A stretch of DNA of 64,000 nt from positions 159,407,920 to 159,471,919 of the forward strand of contig NC_045438.1 of NCBI RefSeq assembly GCF_002776525.5, in the 5' to 3' direction. How positions within the stretch are numbered: the first letter of the stretch is position 1; each line of letters opens with the position of its first letter. Below the pieces are notes generated by a model, which saw only the letters and a list, made by a program, of their open reading frames with translations, was not told the DNA's origin and did not search any database. The position numbers were made by a program, and so were the translations under genes. This DNA is from Piliocolobus tephrosceles (lineage: Eukaryota > Chordata > Mammalia > Primates > Cercopithecidae). Of this stretch, positions 11,641 to 22,153 are shown piece after piece.

Positions 11641-13866
11641 TCTTTTTTCTTTCCAACTTTTATTTTAGGTTCAAAGAGTACATGTGCAGGTTTGTTATGT
11701 GTAAGATGCATGTGCCAGGGGTTTGGTGTACAGAGCCCAATTTTGTGACCCATGTAATCAGCATAGTGCCCAATAGGTAGGTTTTCAATGCTCACCCTCC
11801 ACCCTCAATAGGCCCCAATGCCTGTTGTTTCCTTTTTTGTATCCATGTGTTCTCAATGTTTAGCTCCTGCTTATAAGTGAGAACATGCAGTATTTGACTT
11901 TCTGTTCCTGCATTAATTCTTTTAGTACTGTGGCCTCCATCCAGATCCATCCATGTTGTTGCAAGGGACATGATCTTGTTCTTTTTTATGAATGTGTAGT
12001 ATTCCATGGTGTATATAAACCACATTTTCTTTCTCCAGTTCACCACTGATGGGCATCTAGGTTGATTCCATGTCTTTGTTGTTGTGAATAGTGCTGCCAT
12101 GAACATCCATGTGCACATGTCTTTATTGTAGAATGATTTATATTTCTTTGGATATGTACCCACTAATGGGATTGCTGGGTCAAATGATAGTTCTATTTTA
12201 AGTTAAGAAATCTCCAGACTGTTTTCCACAGTGGCTGACCTAATTTACATTCCCACCAGAAGTGTGTAAGCAATCTCTTTTCTCCACAACCAGCTTGTTA
12301 TTTTTTGACTTTTTAATGATAGCCATTCTGACTGGTGTGATATGGTATCTCACTGTGGTTTTAATTTGCGGTTCCCTAGTTATCAGTGATATTGAGCATT
12401 TTTTCACATGCTTGCTGGCTGAGTATATGTCTTCTTTTGAGAAGTGTCTGTTTATGTCCTTTGCCCACTTTTTAATGGGGTTGTTGTTTTTTGTTGTTGT
12501 TTTGTTGTTTGTTGATTTAAGTTTTTTAGAGATTGTGGTTATTAGATTTTTGGTTGGATGCATAGTTTGCAAATATTTTCTTCCATTCTGTAGGTTATCT
12601 GTGTACTCTATTGATGTTTCTTTTGCTGTGCAGGTGCTCCTTAATTTAATTAGGTTCCACTTGTCAATTTGTGCTTTTGTTGCTGCTGTTTTGGAGTCTT
12701 CATTATGAAGTGTTTGCCAGGACAGATGTCCAGAATGGTATTTCCTAGGTTTTCTTCTGTGGTTTTTATCATTTTAGTTTTACCATGTAAGTCTTTAGTC
12801 TATCTTGAGTTGATTTTTGAATATGGTGAAATATAGGGGTCCAGTTTCAGTCTTCTGCATATGGGGCTATCCAGTTATCCCAACACCATTTATTGAATAG
12901 ACTGTTCTTTCCTCATTGATTTTTATTGTTGGCTTTGGCAAAGCTAAGATGATTATAAGTGTGTGGCTTCATTTTTGGGTTCTCTAACCTGTTCCATTGG
13001 TCTGTGTGTCTATTTTGCTGCATTGCCATGCTGCTTTAGTAACTGTAGTTTTGTAGTATAGTTTGAAGTCAAGTAGCAGGATGTGTCCAGCTTTGTTCTT
13101 TCTGCTTAGGATTGCTTTGACTGTTCAGGCTCTTTTTTGGTTCCAAGTGAATTCTAGAAATTTTTTTTTCTAATTCTCTGAAAAATGTTATTGGTAATTT
13201 GATAGGAATAGCGTCAAATTTTTAAATTGCTTTGGGCAGTATAGCCATTTTAACAGTATAGGTTCTTCCTATCCATGACCATGGAATGTTTTTCTATTTG
13301 CTTATGTCATCTCTAATTTCTTTCAACAGTGCTTTGTGATTCAAACTGTAAAGATATTTACCCTCATTGGTTAGCTGTATTCCTAGGTATTTTATTCTTT
13401 TATGGCTATTGTGAATAGGATTGCATTCTTGACTTGGCCCTCAGCTTTGATATCATTGGTGTACAGAACTGCTACTGATTTTTGTACTTTGATTTTGTAT
13501 TCTGAAACTTTGCTGAAAATGTTTATCAGAACTAGGAATCTTTGGGCAGAGACTCTGGGGTTTTCTAGGTATAGAATTATGTCACCTGCAAAGAGAGAGT
13601 TTAACTTCCTCTCTTCTTATTTGGATGCATCTTATTTATTTCTTTTGCCTGATTGCTCTGCCTAGGACTTCTAGTACTATGTTGAGTAGGAGTGGTATGA
13701 GTGAGCATCCCTGTCTTGTTCCAGTTCTCAAGGAGAATGTTTCAGGTTTCACTTGGTCCATATAATGTTTGCTGTGCATTTATTATAGATAACTCTTATT
13801 ATTATTTTAAGATATATTACTTTGATGTTCAGTTTGTTGAAGGTTTGTAACATGAAGGGATGCTGA
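11641..13866 (-). mobile_element. 5'-truncated L1P-type element, antisense
   Basis: Antisense L1 3'UTR (TACATGTGCAGGTTTGTTAT, then a CACCCTCCACCC-like stretch) followed by ORF2 C-terminal sequence. Minus-strand frames at 11792-12163 and 12240-12572 contain typical ORF2 strings such as TKTWNQPRCPSVVNW and KTTVRYHITPVRMAIIKKS. It breaks off at 13866, next to the T-rich end of another L1. Divergence suggests an older L1PA or L1PB copy. It is not intact. Confidence 0.88.
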
Positions 13867-15074
13867 TTTTTTTTTAAGATTATATTACTTTTTGTGGGTT
13901 CATAGTTGATGTATATATTTATGGGACCTATGAGATGTTTTGATATAGGGATGCAATGTGTAATAATTGCATCATGTAAAATGGGGTATACATCCTCTCA
14001 AGTATTTATCCTTTGGGTTACAAACAATCCAGTTATACTCTTTTAGTTATTTTTAAATGTACAATTAAATTAATTTTCACTATGGTCACCATGTTGTGCT
14101 ATCAAATACTAGGTCTTATGCATTCTTCCAATTATTTTTTGTACCCATTAACCATACTCACCTCCTTCTCAGCCTTCCAGTACACTTCGAGCTTATGGTA
14201 ACCATCCTTCTATTCTCTATCTCCATGAGTTCAATTGTTTTGGCTTTTAGATCCCACAAATAAATTAAAACATGCAACATTTTTCTTTGTGTGCCTGGGC
14301 TAAGTATAATAATCTCCATTTCCATCAATGCGGTTACAAATGACAGGATCTCATTCTTTTTTATGGTTTAATAGTACTCCATCATGTATAAGTACAACAT
14401 TTTCTTCATGCATTCATCTGTTGATGGACACAGATTGCTACCAAATTTTGACTATTTTGAATAGTGCTGCAACAAACATGGGAGTACAAATACCTCTTCA
14501 ATATATTTATTTTCTTTCTTTTGAGTATATACCCAGCAGTGGGATTGCTGGATCATATGGTAGCTCTATTTTTAGTTTTTTGAGGAACTTTCAAACTGTT
14601 CTACATAGTGCTTGTACTAATTTACTTTCCTACCAGTAGTGCACAAGCGTTCCCTTTTCTCCACATCCTCACCAGCATTTGTTATTCCCTGTCTTATGGA
14701 TATAAGCCATTTTAACTGTGGTAAAATAATATCTCACTATAGTTTTGATTTGCATTTGTCTAATCATCAGTGATGTCGAGCAACTTCTCAGATGTCTGTT
14801 TACCATTTGAATGTCTTATTTTGAGAATTGTGTATTCAAATCTTTTCCTCATTTTTTGACTGGATTATTAGTTTTTTTCCTATGAAGTTGCTTGAGCTCC
14901 ATATGTATTCTGATTATTAATCCCTTGTCAAAGGGGTAGTTTGCAAATATTTTCTCCCATTCTACAGGTTGTCTCTTTACTTTGTTTTTTCCTGTGCTGT
15001 GCAGAAGATTTTACCTTGATGTGTTCCCATTTATCCATTTTTGCTTTGGTTGTCTGTACTTGTGGAATACTGCT

Positions 15075-15530
15075 CTAGAAATTTCTGTCCTGGAGAAACT
15101 TCCTGTCCTGGAGTTTCCTGTATGTTTGTTTGTTTTGTAGTAGTATCATAGTTCGAGATCTTAGATTTAAGTCTTTAATCCAGTTTGATTTGAGTTTTGT
15201 ATATGGCAAGAGATAGTGTTCTAGTTTCACTTCATTCCAGTTTTTCCAGCACCATTTACTGAAGAGACTGTCTTTTCCCCAGTGTATGTTCTTAGCAGCT
15301 TTGTTAAATATGAGTTCACTGTAGGTATGTGGATTGGTTTCTGGGTTCTCTATTCTGTTCCACTGGTCTATGTATCTGTTTTTATGCCAATGCCATGCTG
15401 TTTTGACTGTTATAGCTCTGCAGCACAATTTGAAGTCAGGTAATGTGATTCCTCCATTGTATGTTATTTGTTTCTTTTCTCTTGCTGTTTCTAGGGTCTT
15501 TTCTTTATTCTTAACCTTTGGGGCTTTCAT
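15075..15530 (-). pseudogene. In-frame ORF1-ORF2 fusion in a deleted L1
   Basis: A 151-codon frame. Residues 12-26 (TLETAREKKQITYNG) belong to the ORF1p C-terminal domain. Residues 27 onward (GITLPDFKLCCRAITVKTA, then IDQWNRIENPE and WGKDSLFSKWCWKNW) belong to the far C-terminus of ORF2p. The join is near 15453-15456. The initial Met is internal to ORF1 and not a real start. Seen: the fused frame. Inferred: deletion mechanism. Confidence 0.8.
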
Positions 15531-15675
15531 TATTAAATGCTTTCAGGTAGCCTTCTTTGGGTTAAATCTGCTTAATGTTCTATAACCTTCTTGTACTTCC
15601 CAACTTCTTTGGGAAATTCACTGTTATTTTACCTTTCAATAAACTTTCTACTCCTATCTCTTTCTCTACCTCCTC

Positions 15676-15969
15676 TTAAAGAACAGTAACTCTTAGATTT
15701 GCCCTTTTGAGACTATTTTTTAGATCCTGTAGGCATGCTTCATTGCTTTTTATTCTTTTTTCTTTCGTCTCCTCTGACCTTGTATTTTCAAATAGCCTGT
15801 TTTCAAACTCACTAATTCTGTCTTCTGCTTGATCAATTCTGCTATTAAAAGGCTGATGCACTGGGAAGTATGCCAAGTCCAGTTTATATTTCCAGAATTG
15901 ATGTTTGATTATTTTAATTATTTCAGTCTCTACTGTTATCTTATAGAATTCTAAATCCTTTCTCTGCAA
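15676..15969 (-). pseudogene. L1 ORF1 coiled-coil remnant
   Basis: A 97-codon minus frame containing IDQAEDRISEFENRLFEN, the conserved end of the ORF1p coiled coil, followed by SEETKEKRIKSNEACLQDL. It precedes the fusion frame in L1 order and belongs to the same element. ORF1p is an RNA-binding chaperone; this copy is truncated. Confidence 0.8.
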
Positions 15970-16574
15970 TATCTTGAACTGCTTTGAGTTTCCCCAAAAC
16001 AGCTATTTTGAATTTTCTTGTGGAAGGTCACACATCTCTGTTTCTCCAGGATTGGTCCCTGGTGCCTTATTTAGTTCATTTGGTGAAGTCATGTTTTCCT
16101 GAATGTGTTGAGGCTAGTAGATGTTCTTTGCTGTCTGGGCATTGAGAAGTTAGGTATATATTGTAGTCTTCTCAGTCTAAGCTTGTTTTTACTTGTCCTT
16201 CTTGGGAAGGCTTTCCAGATATTTGAAACAACTTGGATATTATGATCTAAGCTGTATCTGTTTTAGGTAGCACCCCAAGTCCAGTAACACTGTGGTTCTT
16301 GAAGACTCACAGAGGCATCACCTTGATGGTTTTGGACAAGATCCAGAAGAATTATTTGGATTACCAAGCAGAGACTCTTGTTCTCTTCCCTTATTTTCTC
16401 CCAAGCAAACTAAGTCTCTCTCTCTATTCTGAGCCTCCTGAAGCTGGAGGTGGAGTGATACAAGCAGTCCTGTGGCTACCACCACTAGGACTGCCCTGGG
16501 TCAGACCTGAGGCCAGCACAGCGCAGGGTCTCACCTGAGGCCTGCTGTAACCACTCCCTGGCTATAACCTATGT

Positions 16575-17580
16575 TTGCTCAAGGCCTTGGGGCTCTACGA
16601 TCAACAGGTGGCAAAGCCAGCCAGGCCTGTGTCCTTCCCTTCAGGGCAATGAGATCCCCCAGGCTCCAGACATATCCAGAGGAATCACCTGAGAGCCAGG
16701 GACTAGATTCAACAAACTTAGAAGCTTACCTGGTGTCCTGTTGCACTGCGGCTGAGCTGGCTGAGCAACCACAAGATGCATTACTTCCCACTCTGCTCTC
16801 CCCTTTCCAAAGTCAGAGGAGTCTCATTGCATGGCCATTGCCACCACAACCCAAGGGGCATACTACTAGACTACACTGATATTTCCTTAAGGCCCCCGGG
16901 CTCCTCAGCAAGCTTGTACTAAATGCTGCCTGGCCTAGGTCCCACCCTTCAGGGCACTGGGCTCCCTTCTTGCACAGGGTAGGCCTAGAAATTTTATCCA
17001 AGAACCAAGTCCTAGAATCCAAGACCCCAAGAGCTTGTTTCATGCTCTACCTACCTGTGGCTGAGCTGGTACCTAAGGTGCGTGGCAAAAGCCCCTTGGC
17101 TCTTCCCTCCACTTTTTTCAAGTGGGAGGAGTCTCACTCCATTTCCACCACAGCTGAGAATGTGCTGAGTCTCATGTGAAGCCCGCAAGTCTTCCAGTCT
17201 CACCCAAAGCCCTTGCCGTAGTACCTAGGTATTGCTGCTGGTTATTCAGGGCCCAAGCGCTCTTCAGTTAGCAGGTGATGAATCCTGCCAGGACTGGGTC
17301 TTTTCCTTCAAGGCAGTGGGTTCTCTTCTGGCCCAGGGTGTGTCTAGAAATGTTGTCTGGGAGATAGGTCCTGGGAAAGAGGCCTCACGATTCCAACTGG
17401 TGCCCTATGCTCTTGTGGCTGAACTAGTACCCAGAATACAAGACAAAATCCTCCCCACTCTCCTCTCTCCTCTTCTCTAGAAGAGGAAAGGATAGTTTTT
17501 GGAGTCACTAGCTGCGCAGCCTGGGTTATGGGACGGAGTGATGCCAGCACTCTGTTAGCCACCCCAGCTGGTGTCTTAGT
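16575..17580 (-). repeat. Three tandem L1 5'UTR monomers
   Basis: Three diverged monomers of about 315-350 bp, starting near 16575, 16890 and 17240. Each contains an ordered set of shared motifs: GGGCAATGAG/GGGCACTGGG/GGCAGTGGGT, then a CTAGAAAT-type motif, then GCTGAGCTGGCTGAG/GCTGAGCTGGTACCTAAGG/GCTGAACTAGTACCCAG, then a CTC-rich stretch and AGGAGTCTC-like sequence. Old L1 families carried repeated 5'UTR promoter units; which families did so here should be taken from a library match. Confidence 0.7.
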
Positions 17581-17640
17581 AGGTCACATGCCTGGGCCCA
17601 GTTCAGCACTAGGACTCACCTAGGAGTTGCAGTCCTTGTG

Positions 17641-18113
17641 GCCTAAACTGCCTTTCATGTTTATTTAGGGTCCTAGAGCTCTGATGAACTAGTATGAAAC
17701 TATCTGGTTTAAGCTACTGGTTTTGTTTATGGGTCTAATTTTTATTTTATGTAGCCAAACTTAACCCTAAGGGACACACAGCCCCATTGCTGTCATACCA
17801 CTTCTTTATCAGAAATTTTAAATGAAAAACTACTTCCACAGAAAACCTAGCACAATGGAAGATTTCTCAGGGTCAAGATTTGGAGACAAGTCTTTTTCTT
17901 TCATAAATAAGAAGACTGCCAGTAGACAATATAGGGTGAATAGGGTGACACCAGGCACACAAAAACGCAACTTTTTAAAATCTCACCCTGAAGCTTCCAT
18001 CTCATGGTACAGGATGTCTACTCGAGCTTGGGTATCATATCTTTAACTAAGCCCTCAGGAAGGAAGAGAAGAGTTCACAGGATATGTCTTTCTACCTCTA
18101 AAGATGCTTTGTA
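17641..18113. other. Unassigned interval
   Basis: Lies between the L1 5'UTR and a detached copy of the same monomer. No gene or repeat recognised. Confidence 0.4.
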
Positions 18114-18166
18114 ATGCTGCACTTAACATACCCTGTGGCCGAGCTGGTACCTAAGGTGCATGGCAA
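18114..18166 (-). repeat. Detached L1 5'UTR monomer fragment
   Basis: CCGAGCTGGTACCTAAGGTG at 18139 onward is nearly identical to the motif near 17058 in the neighbouring monomers, and the 20 bases before it are also alignable. It lies about 470 bp beyond the end of the recognisable 5'UTR. Confidence 0.65.
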
Positions 18167-18211
18167 TTGGCCATGTCATTTGGCCATGTCATTTGGCCAT
18201 GTCATTGGCCA
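18167..18211. repeat. 13-bp tandem repeat
   Basis: Three perfect copies of TTGGCCATGTCAT (18167-18179, 18180-18192, 18193-18205), plus a partial fourth TGGCC. It abuts the detached L1 monomer fragment. Confidence 0.95.
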
Positions 18212-19737
18212 AAATACAGTGAATAAGCACACTTGGCTGCAAGAGAGGCTAAGAAACGCCACCCTTTTACTGGAAGATCATTTCACTCAGGAAGAGTTGG
18301 GGATTCTCTTACAGGGGAAATCAGAGAGCAGATATTGATATGGCAATTAGTAGTCTCAGTCAAAGGGTACATGAAAGGGAGATTTTATCTTAAAATTCAA
18401 ATCCCAGGAGTCCCAGTAGTTATATTTTAGAGGTATTCAAATATATACAGAATCTATTTTGTAGATTTACACCAATTCTAGTCTTTGTCTTTTAAAATAC
18501 AATTTATATCAATACTTTTAAATATGATCTAGTTTTATAACTCAGCATCACAGAAGTTAGCTTTCTCAAGGATAACTAACTTGTTCAACTGTCATCTTCC
18601 AGTGATTACAAATAGAATCTTGAAAACGATATAAATAAATTCCTAGGGATACAAATTGAGATTTAACATTGTAATTTGCTATTTTACAAATGGATATTAA
18701 CAGTGAATCGCCTTATTTAATACATTTTCAAGGAGTCAATATAATTTTTAAACTTTTGTGTTAGGCTATTAATAACCAGTATCCCATTAATATGATTTTT
18801 ATTTCATTCCAGATTACTGACAGAAGCCCTTAGCAGTCCCAGAAAATGTGCATTGAGGATAATTTGATGTGGAAAACAATGGGTAATTCTTAATCATTTA
18901 TTTTGTAAATGTAAAATGAAATAATACATTTCATTTGTCTTTAGTGACAGTGATTTAGAGAATAAACAAGTTAAGATTTGTGAAACACTTTCAGTTAGCT
19001 TTAGAGCTTATTATTTATTTGCTCATTTGTTGATACTAGTAAAACTTTGTAGATTGTGCTAGCAGAACAAATTGATATTTATTTTTGAACTGCATAAGAT
19101 TTGCATTGCATTTTAAGAAAGTTAAGTTTTCTTAAGTTTTCACAAGTTTTCATACTTGTATATTAATTTCCTAGGATGACAATGAAAAAGTATTTTCTGA
19201 ATATAAGTGATATATTAATGCATTCACATTTTTGTGAACTATGACTACTACAAATATAAAAATATTAAATTACTGAATGATATTACAGATTCTTTATTGT
19301 CATACTTCCATCTAAGCATTTTAGGTATTTCTCTGATTACCTCTCTTTTGAGACTGAGTGTATCATAGGCCATTGAGATATGATGACAGCAGATAAAAAT
19401 CCTCTTTCCCTACGGTTGCATTGTGTATATTTCTGATTGTAGGATAGATAATTTCTTTATTTTCAGTGCATTAGAGATCCAAAATACAATTTAAACGCAA
19501 ATTTATGGTAGATATGATTGTTATAGAATTTTAAAGGTGAAATGTATAAAATGAAGAAATACTTCAAACAGAAAAAATTTTTCACATCACCTAGAGAAAT
19601 ACGTATCCCCCTAGGAAGCCTCTATTAAATTAATTATTTGGTGAACTGGTGAACTTATACCTGTGTGTTTTGCTATTTTGTCTCTTTTTTTGTGTGTAAA
19701 GCAAGAACATTAGATACATCTGCCAATTTAATTAATT
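18212..19737. other. Unassigned AT-rich interval
   Basis: About 1.5 kb of AT-rich sequence with no gene, Alu, L1 or long frame recognised. Confidence 0.5.
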
Positions 19738-19817
19738 TAAAGCTCTAGAAAAAGATGGAAAAACACCTAAAAACAGCTTTTGTTCAAACCAGAGAAACAG
19801 GAAAATCACCTAAAGTT
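19738..19817 (+). repeat. Inverted repeat, left arm
   Basis: About 78 bp containing CACCTAAAAACAGCTTTTGT. Its reverse complement occurs at 22071-22153 with roughly 88% identity and one single-base indel. Weaker similarity continues about 20 bp outward. Possible transposon termini, or two copies of one unknown repeat in opposite orientation. Confidence 0.8.
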
Positions 19818-19857
19818 CTCTTTATTTTCTCATATTAATGAGACATACATTTATTCA

Positions 19858-19980
19858 TGGTCTAATTTGAGTCAATATTATAAATATTTACTATAAGAAA
19901 ATAATATAATACAACAAATAACTTATAGAATATATGAGATTTTCATGATATTTATAGTGACTTTCGTACTAAAATAATAT
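19858..19980 (+). repeat. Diverged direct repeat, copy 1
   Basis: TGGTCTAATTTGAG, TATAAATATTT and ATGATATTTATAGTGA occur here in the same order and spacing as in 20475-20590. Identity is roughly 70%. AT-rich, family unknown. Confidence 0.6.
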
Positions 19981-20474
19981 ACAGTGTTGTATTTAAAATA
20001 AAAAATTTCAGAAAATTATAAAGGAAAAATAATCCTCATCCCTTCATCTGTGTATTATATGTGTGACAAATGGTAGCTCATTATTACTGTCATTGATGTT
20101 AACTGCTTTTATATTAATAAAAAATATTTTTATAATAATAAAAATATTATATTGTTAATTTCATTATTATAAAAATATTTATTATATTGTTAATTGTGCT
20201 TTGCACAGTTCATTTGGATTTTGCAATATAATTTTTGAAATTTTATTAATATTTATAATTTCTAGATAATCCTACATTAATCAGGCAGTCCCTCCTGGTG
20301 CCATTCTGCCCGTGTCCAGTAGGATGGACATGCACCTGAGTTAGTACCTACTGGATGCAGCTCTAATGCAGCTGTCAACTGATAACTGGCAAAAGTTGTA
20401 AAACTCCACATCCTTCAGGTGGGATCATTGTGACATACGTCTTACACTCATTTCCAGAGTTTCCAATTTTCCTG

Positions 20475-20590
20475 TGGTCTAAATTGAGCCAACACTATAA
20501 ATATTTGCTTAAAAAGCTAATATCAGACAATAAGGAATAGGCAAAAATATTACATTTTTGTGATATTTATAATGAATCATATACTAATAA
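20475..20590 (+). repeat. Diverged direct repeat, copy 2
   Basis: TGGTCTAAATTGAG, TATAAATATTT and GTGATATTTATAATGA match copy 1 at 19858-19980. It lies immediately upstream of the L1PA insertion site. Confidence 0.6.
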
Positions 20591-20607
20591 AAGTCCAAAT
20601 AAACCCT

Positions 20608-21101
20608 TAAAAATATAAAGACATGTGCACACGTATGTTCATTGCGGCACTATTCACAATAGCAAAGACTTGGAATCAACCCAAATGTCCATCAGTGACA
20701 GACTGGATTAAGAAAATGTGGCACATATACACCATGGAATACTATGCAGCCATAAGAAGGGATGAGTTTGTGTCCTTTGTAGGGACATGGATGCAGCTGG
20801 AAACCATCATTCTCAGCAAACTATCGCAAGAACAGAAAACCAAACGCCGCATGTTCTCACTCATAGGTGGGAACTGAACAATGAGATCACTTGGACTCGG
20901 GAAGGGGAACATCACACACCGGGGCCTATCACGGGGAGAGGGGAGGGGGAAGGGATTGCATTGGGAGATATACCTGATGTAAATGACGAGTTGATGGGTG
21001 CTGATGAGTTGATGGGTGCAGCACACCAACATGGCACAAGTATACATATGGAACAAACCTGCACATTGTGCACATGTACCCTAGAACTTAAAGTATAATA
21101 A

Positions 21102-21132
<31 letters not shown>

Positions 21133-21182
21133 AAATTAAAAAATGAAAAAAGAATGTATATGGAAAAAATAATAATAAGCCC
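20608..21182 (+). mobile_element. 5'-truncated young L1PA 3' end
   Basis: Contains the ORF2 C-terminus in a nearly intact frame (TIAKTWNQPKCPSVTDWIKK, then HIYTMEYYAAI), the 3'UTR, and an (AAAT)n-rich tail at 21097-21134. A target duplication flanks it: TCCAAATAAACCCT at 20594-20607 and TCCGAATAAACCCT at 21183-21196 (13 of 14). Low divergence suggests one of the younger primate L1PA groups. It lacks the promoter and most of ORF2, so it is immobile. Confidence 0.92.
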
Positions 21183-21196
21183 TCCGAATAAACCCT

Positions 21197-22070
21197 CCAT
21201 GTTAACCCCATTCTCCCACAGCATCCCTTATTGGGTGTATTCCTTTTCCTGCACCACTTCGCTGACTCCGGAAGTTTTCAACTCAATTCTCTGCATTCTG
21301 ATCTTTGGTCGAGGGTCTATTTTAGGGGGAATCTAAACTAAGAAAAAACTTCTATTACCGAAAAGTGATGCATTCTCATTTATAATCCAAAAAAGCTTTA
21401 GAATTAGTAAGTTCACATTAATCCATTTATGAAAATTACAAATTTAGGGCTACTATATCTAATATTGAGATTCCAGTCAAGTACTTAGGCCTAATGAGGT
21501 TATCTCACAGACTACATGGTCAAATGCCCATGGTAAACGGTGCTGGGCTTGGGAGAAGCAAACCAGCCAGCAAAAGCAGAGAATGAACAAGAGCTGCAAT
21601 AGTGTCAGCTCCTTGCTTCCCTCGTGTGAAAGAGCAGGCATGCAGAGTGTGCTATGTCACCTCCTAGAAAGACATAAATTTCTAGAATATACAAAGCAGC
21701 TGCCATAGGAAGGAGGTACAATTCTGTGAAGTTTTGTGATGGCTTTCTCCAAAATGCATTCCCAAAGGTTGTGAAGAAAGCCGAGACAGATGGTTCCAAA
21801 GAGTATTCACTTCTTCTGAAACGTGTGTTCTAGTATTTGTCACTAAGCATTGTTTTAATGATTAGACCTGTCTCTGTTTCTATATGAGAGTAATTTGTTT
21901 CCTCCTTTTAAAAAACCCTCTTCTTTTCTCATTCCAGATAGGCCAGTAAACCATTATTTTCTAAGCCACACAGCAGACTTTTTTTTTTTTTTTTTAAGTT
22001 CTCAGAATGTATCCCTAACTTAATTTCATCAAGTTGAGAAAAAGTTTATTTTAATGAGACAATAAAAATA
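21197..22070. other. Unassigned interval
   Basis: No gene recognised. A T run lies at about 21980-21995. Confidence 0.45.
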
Positions 22071-22153
22071 ACTTTAGGCGATTTTCCTGTTTTCCTGGCT
22101 TGAACAAAAGCTGTTTTTAGGTGTTATCTCCGTCTTTTTCTAGAACTTTGAAT
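22071..22153 (-). repeat. Inverted repeat, right arm
   Basis: Reverse complement of 19738-19817. ACAAAAGCTGTTTTTAGGTG is the shared core. The arms enclose about 2.25 kb including the L1PA insertion. Confidence 0.8.

Larger units (their letters stand above)
13867..17640 (-). mobile_element. Internally deleted L1 (L1MA-like): 5'UTR, ORF1, ORF2 end, 3'UTR
   Basis: Reads on the minus strand. A T run at 13867-13875 marks the 3' end. 3'UTR and ORF2 C-terminal sequence run to about 15455. ORF1 sequence follows immediately to about 16000, and 5'UTR to about 17640. Most of ORF2 (endonuclease and reverse transcriptase, about 3 kb) and the ORF1 C-terminus are absent. The element is therefore an end-to-end L1 with one large internal deletion rather than a normal 5' truncation. 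Confidence 0.8.

Noticed and set aside
18167..18211. A CRISPR-like array
   Set aside because: Direct tandem units without spacers in a primate genome; a short tandem repeat.
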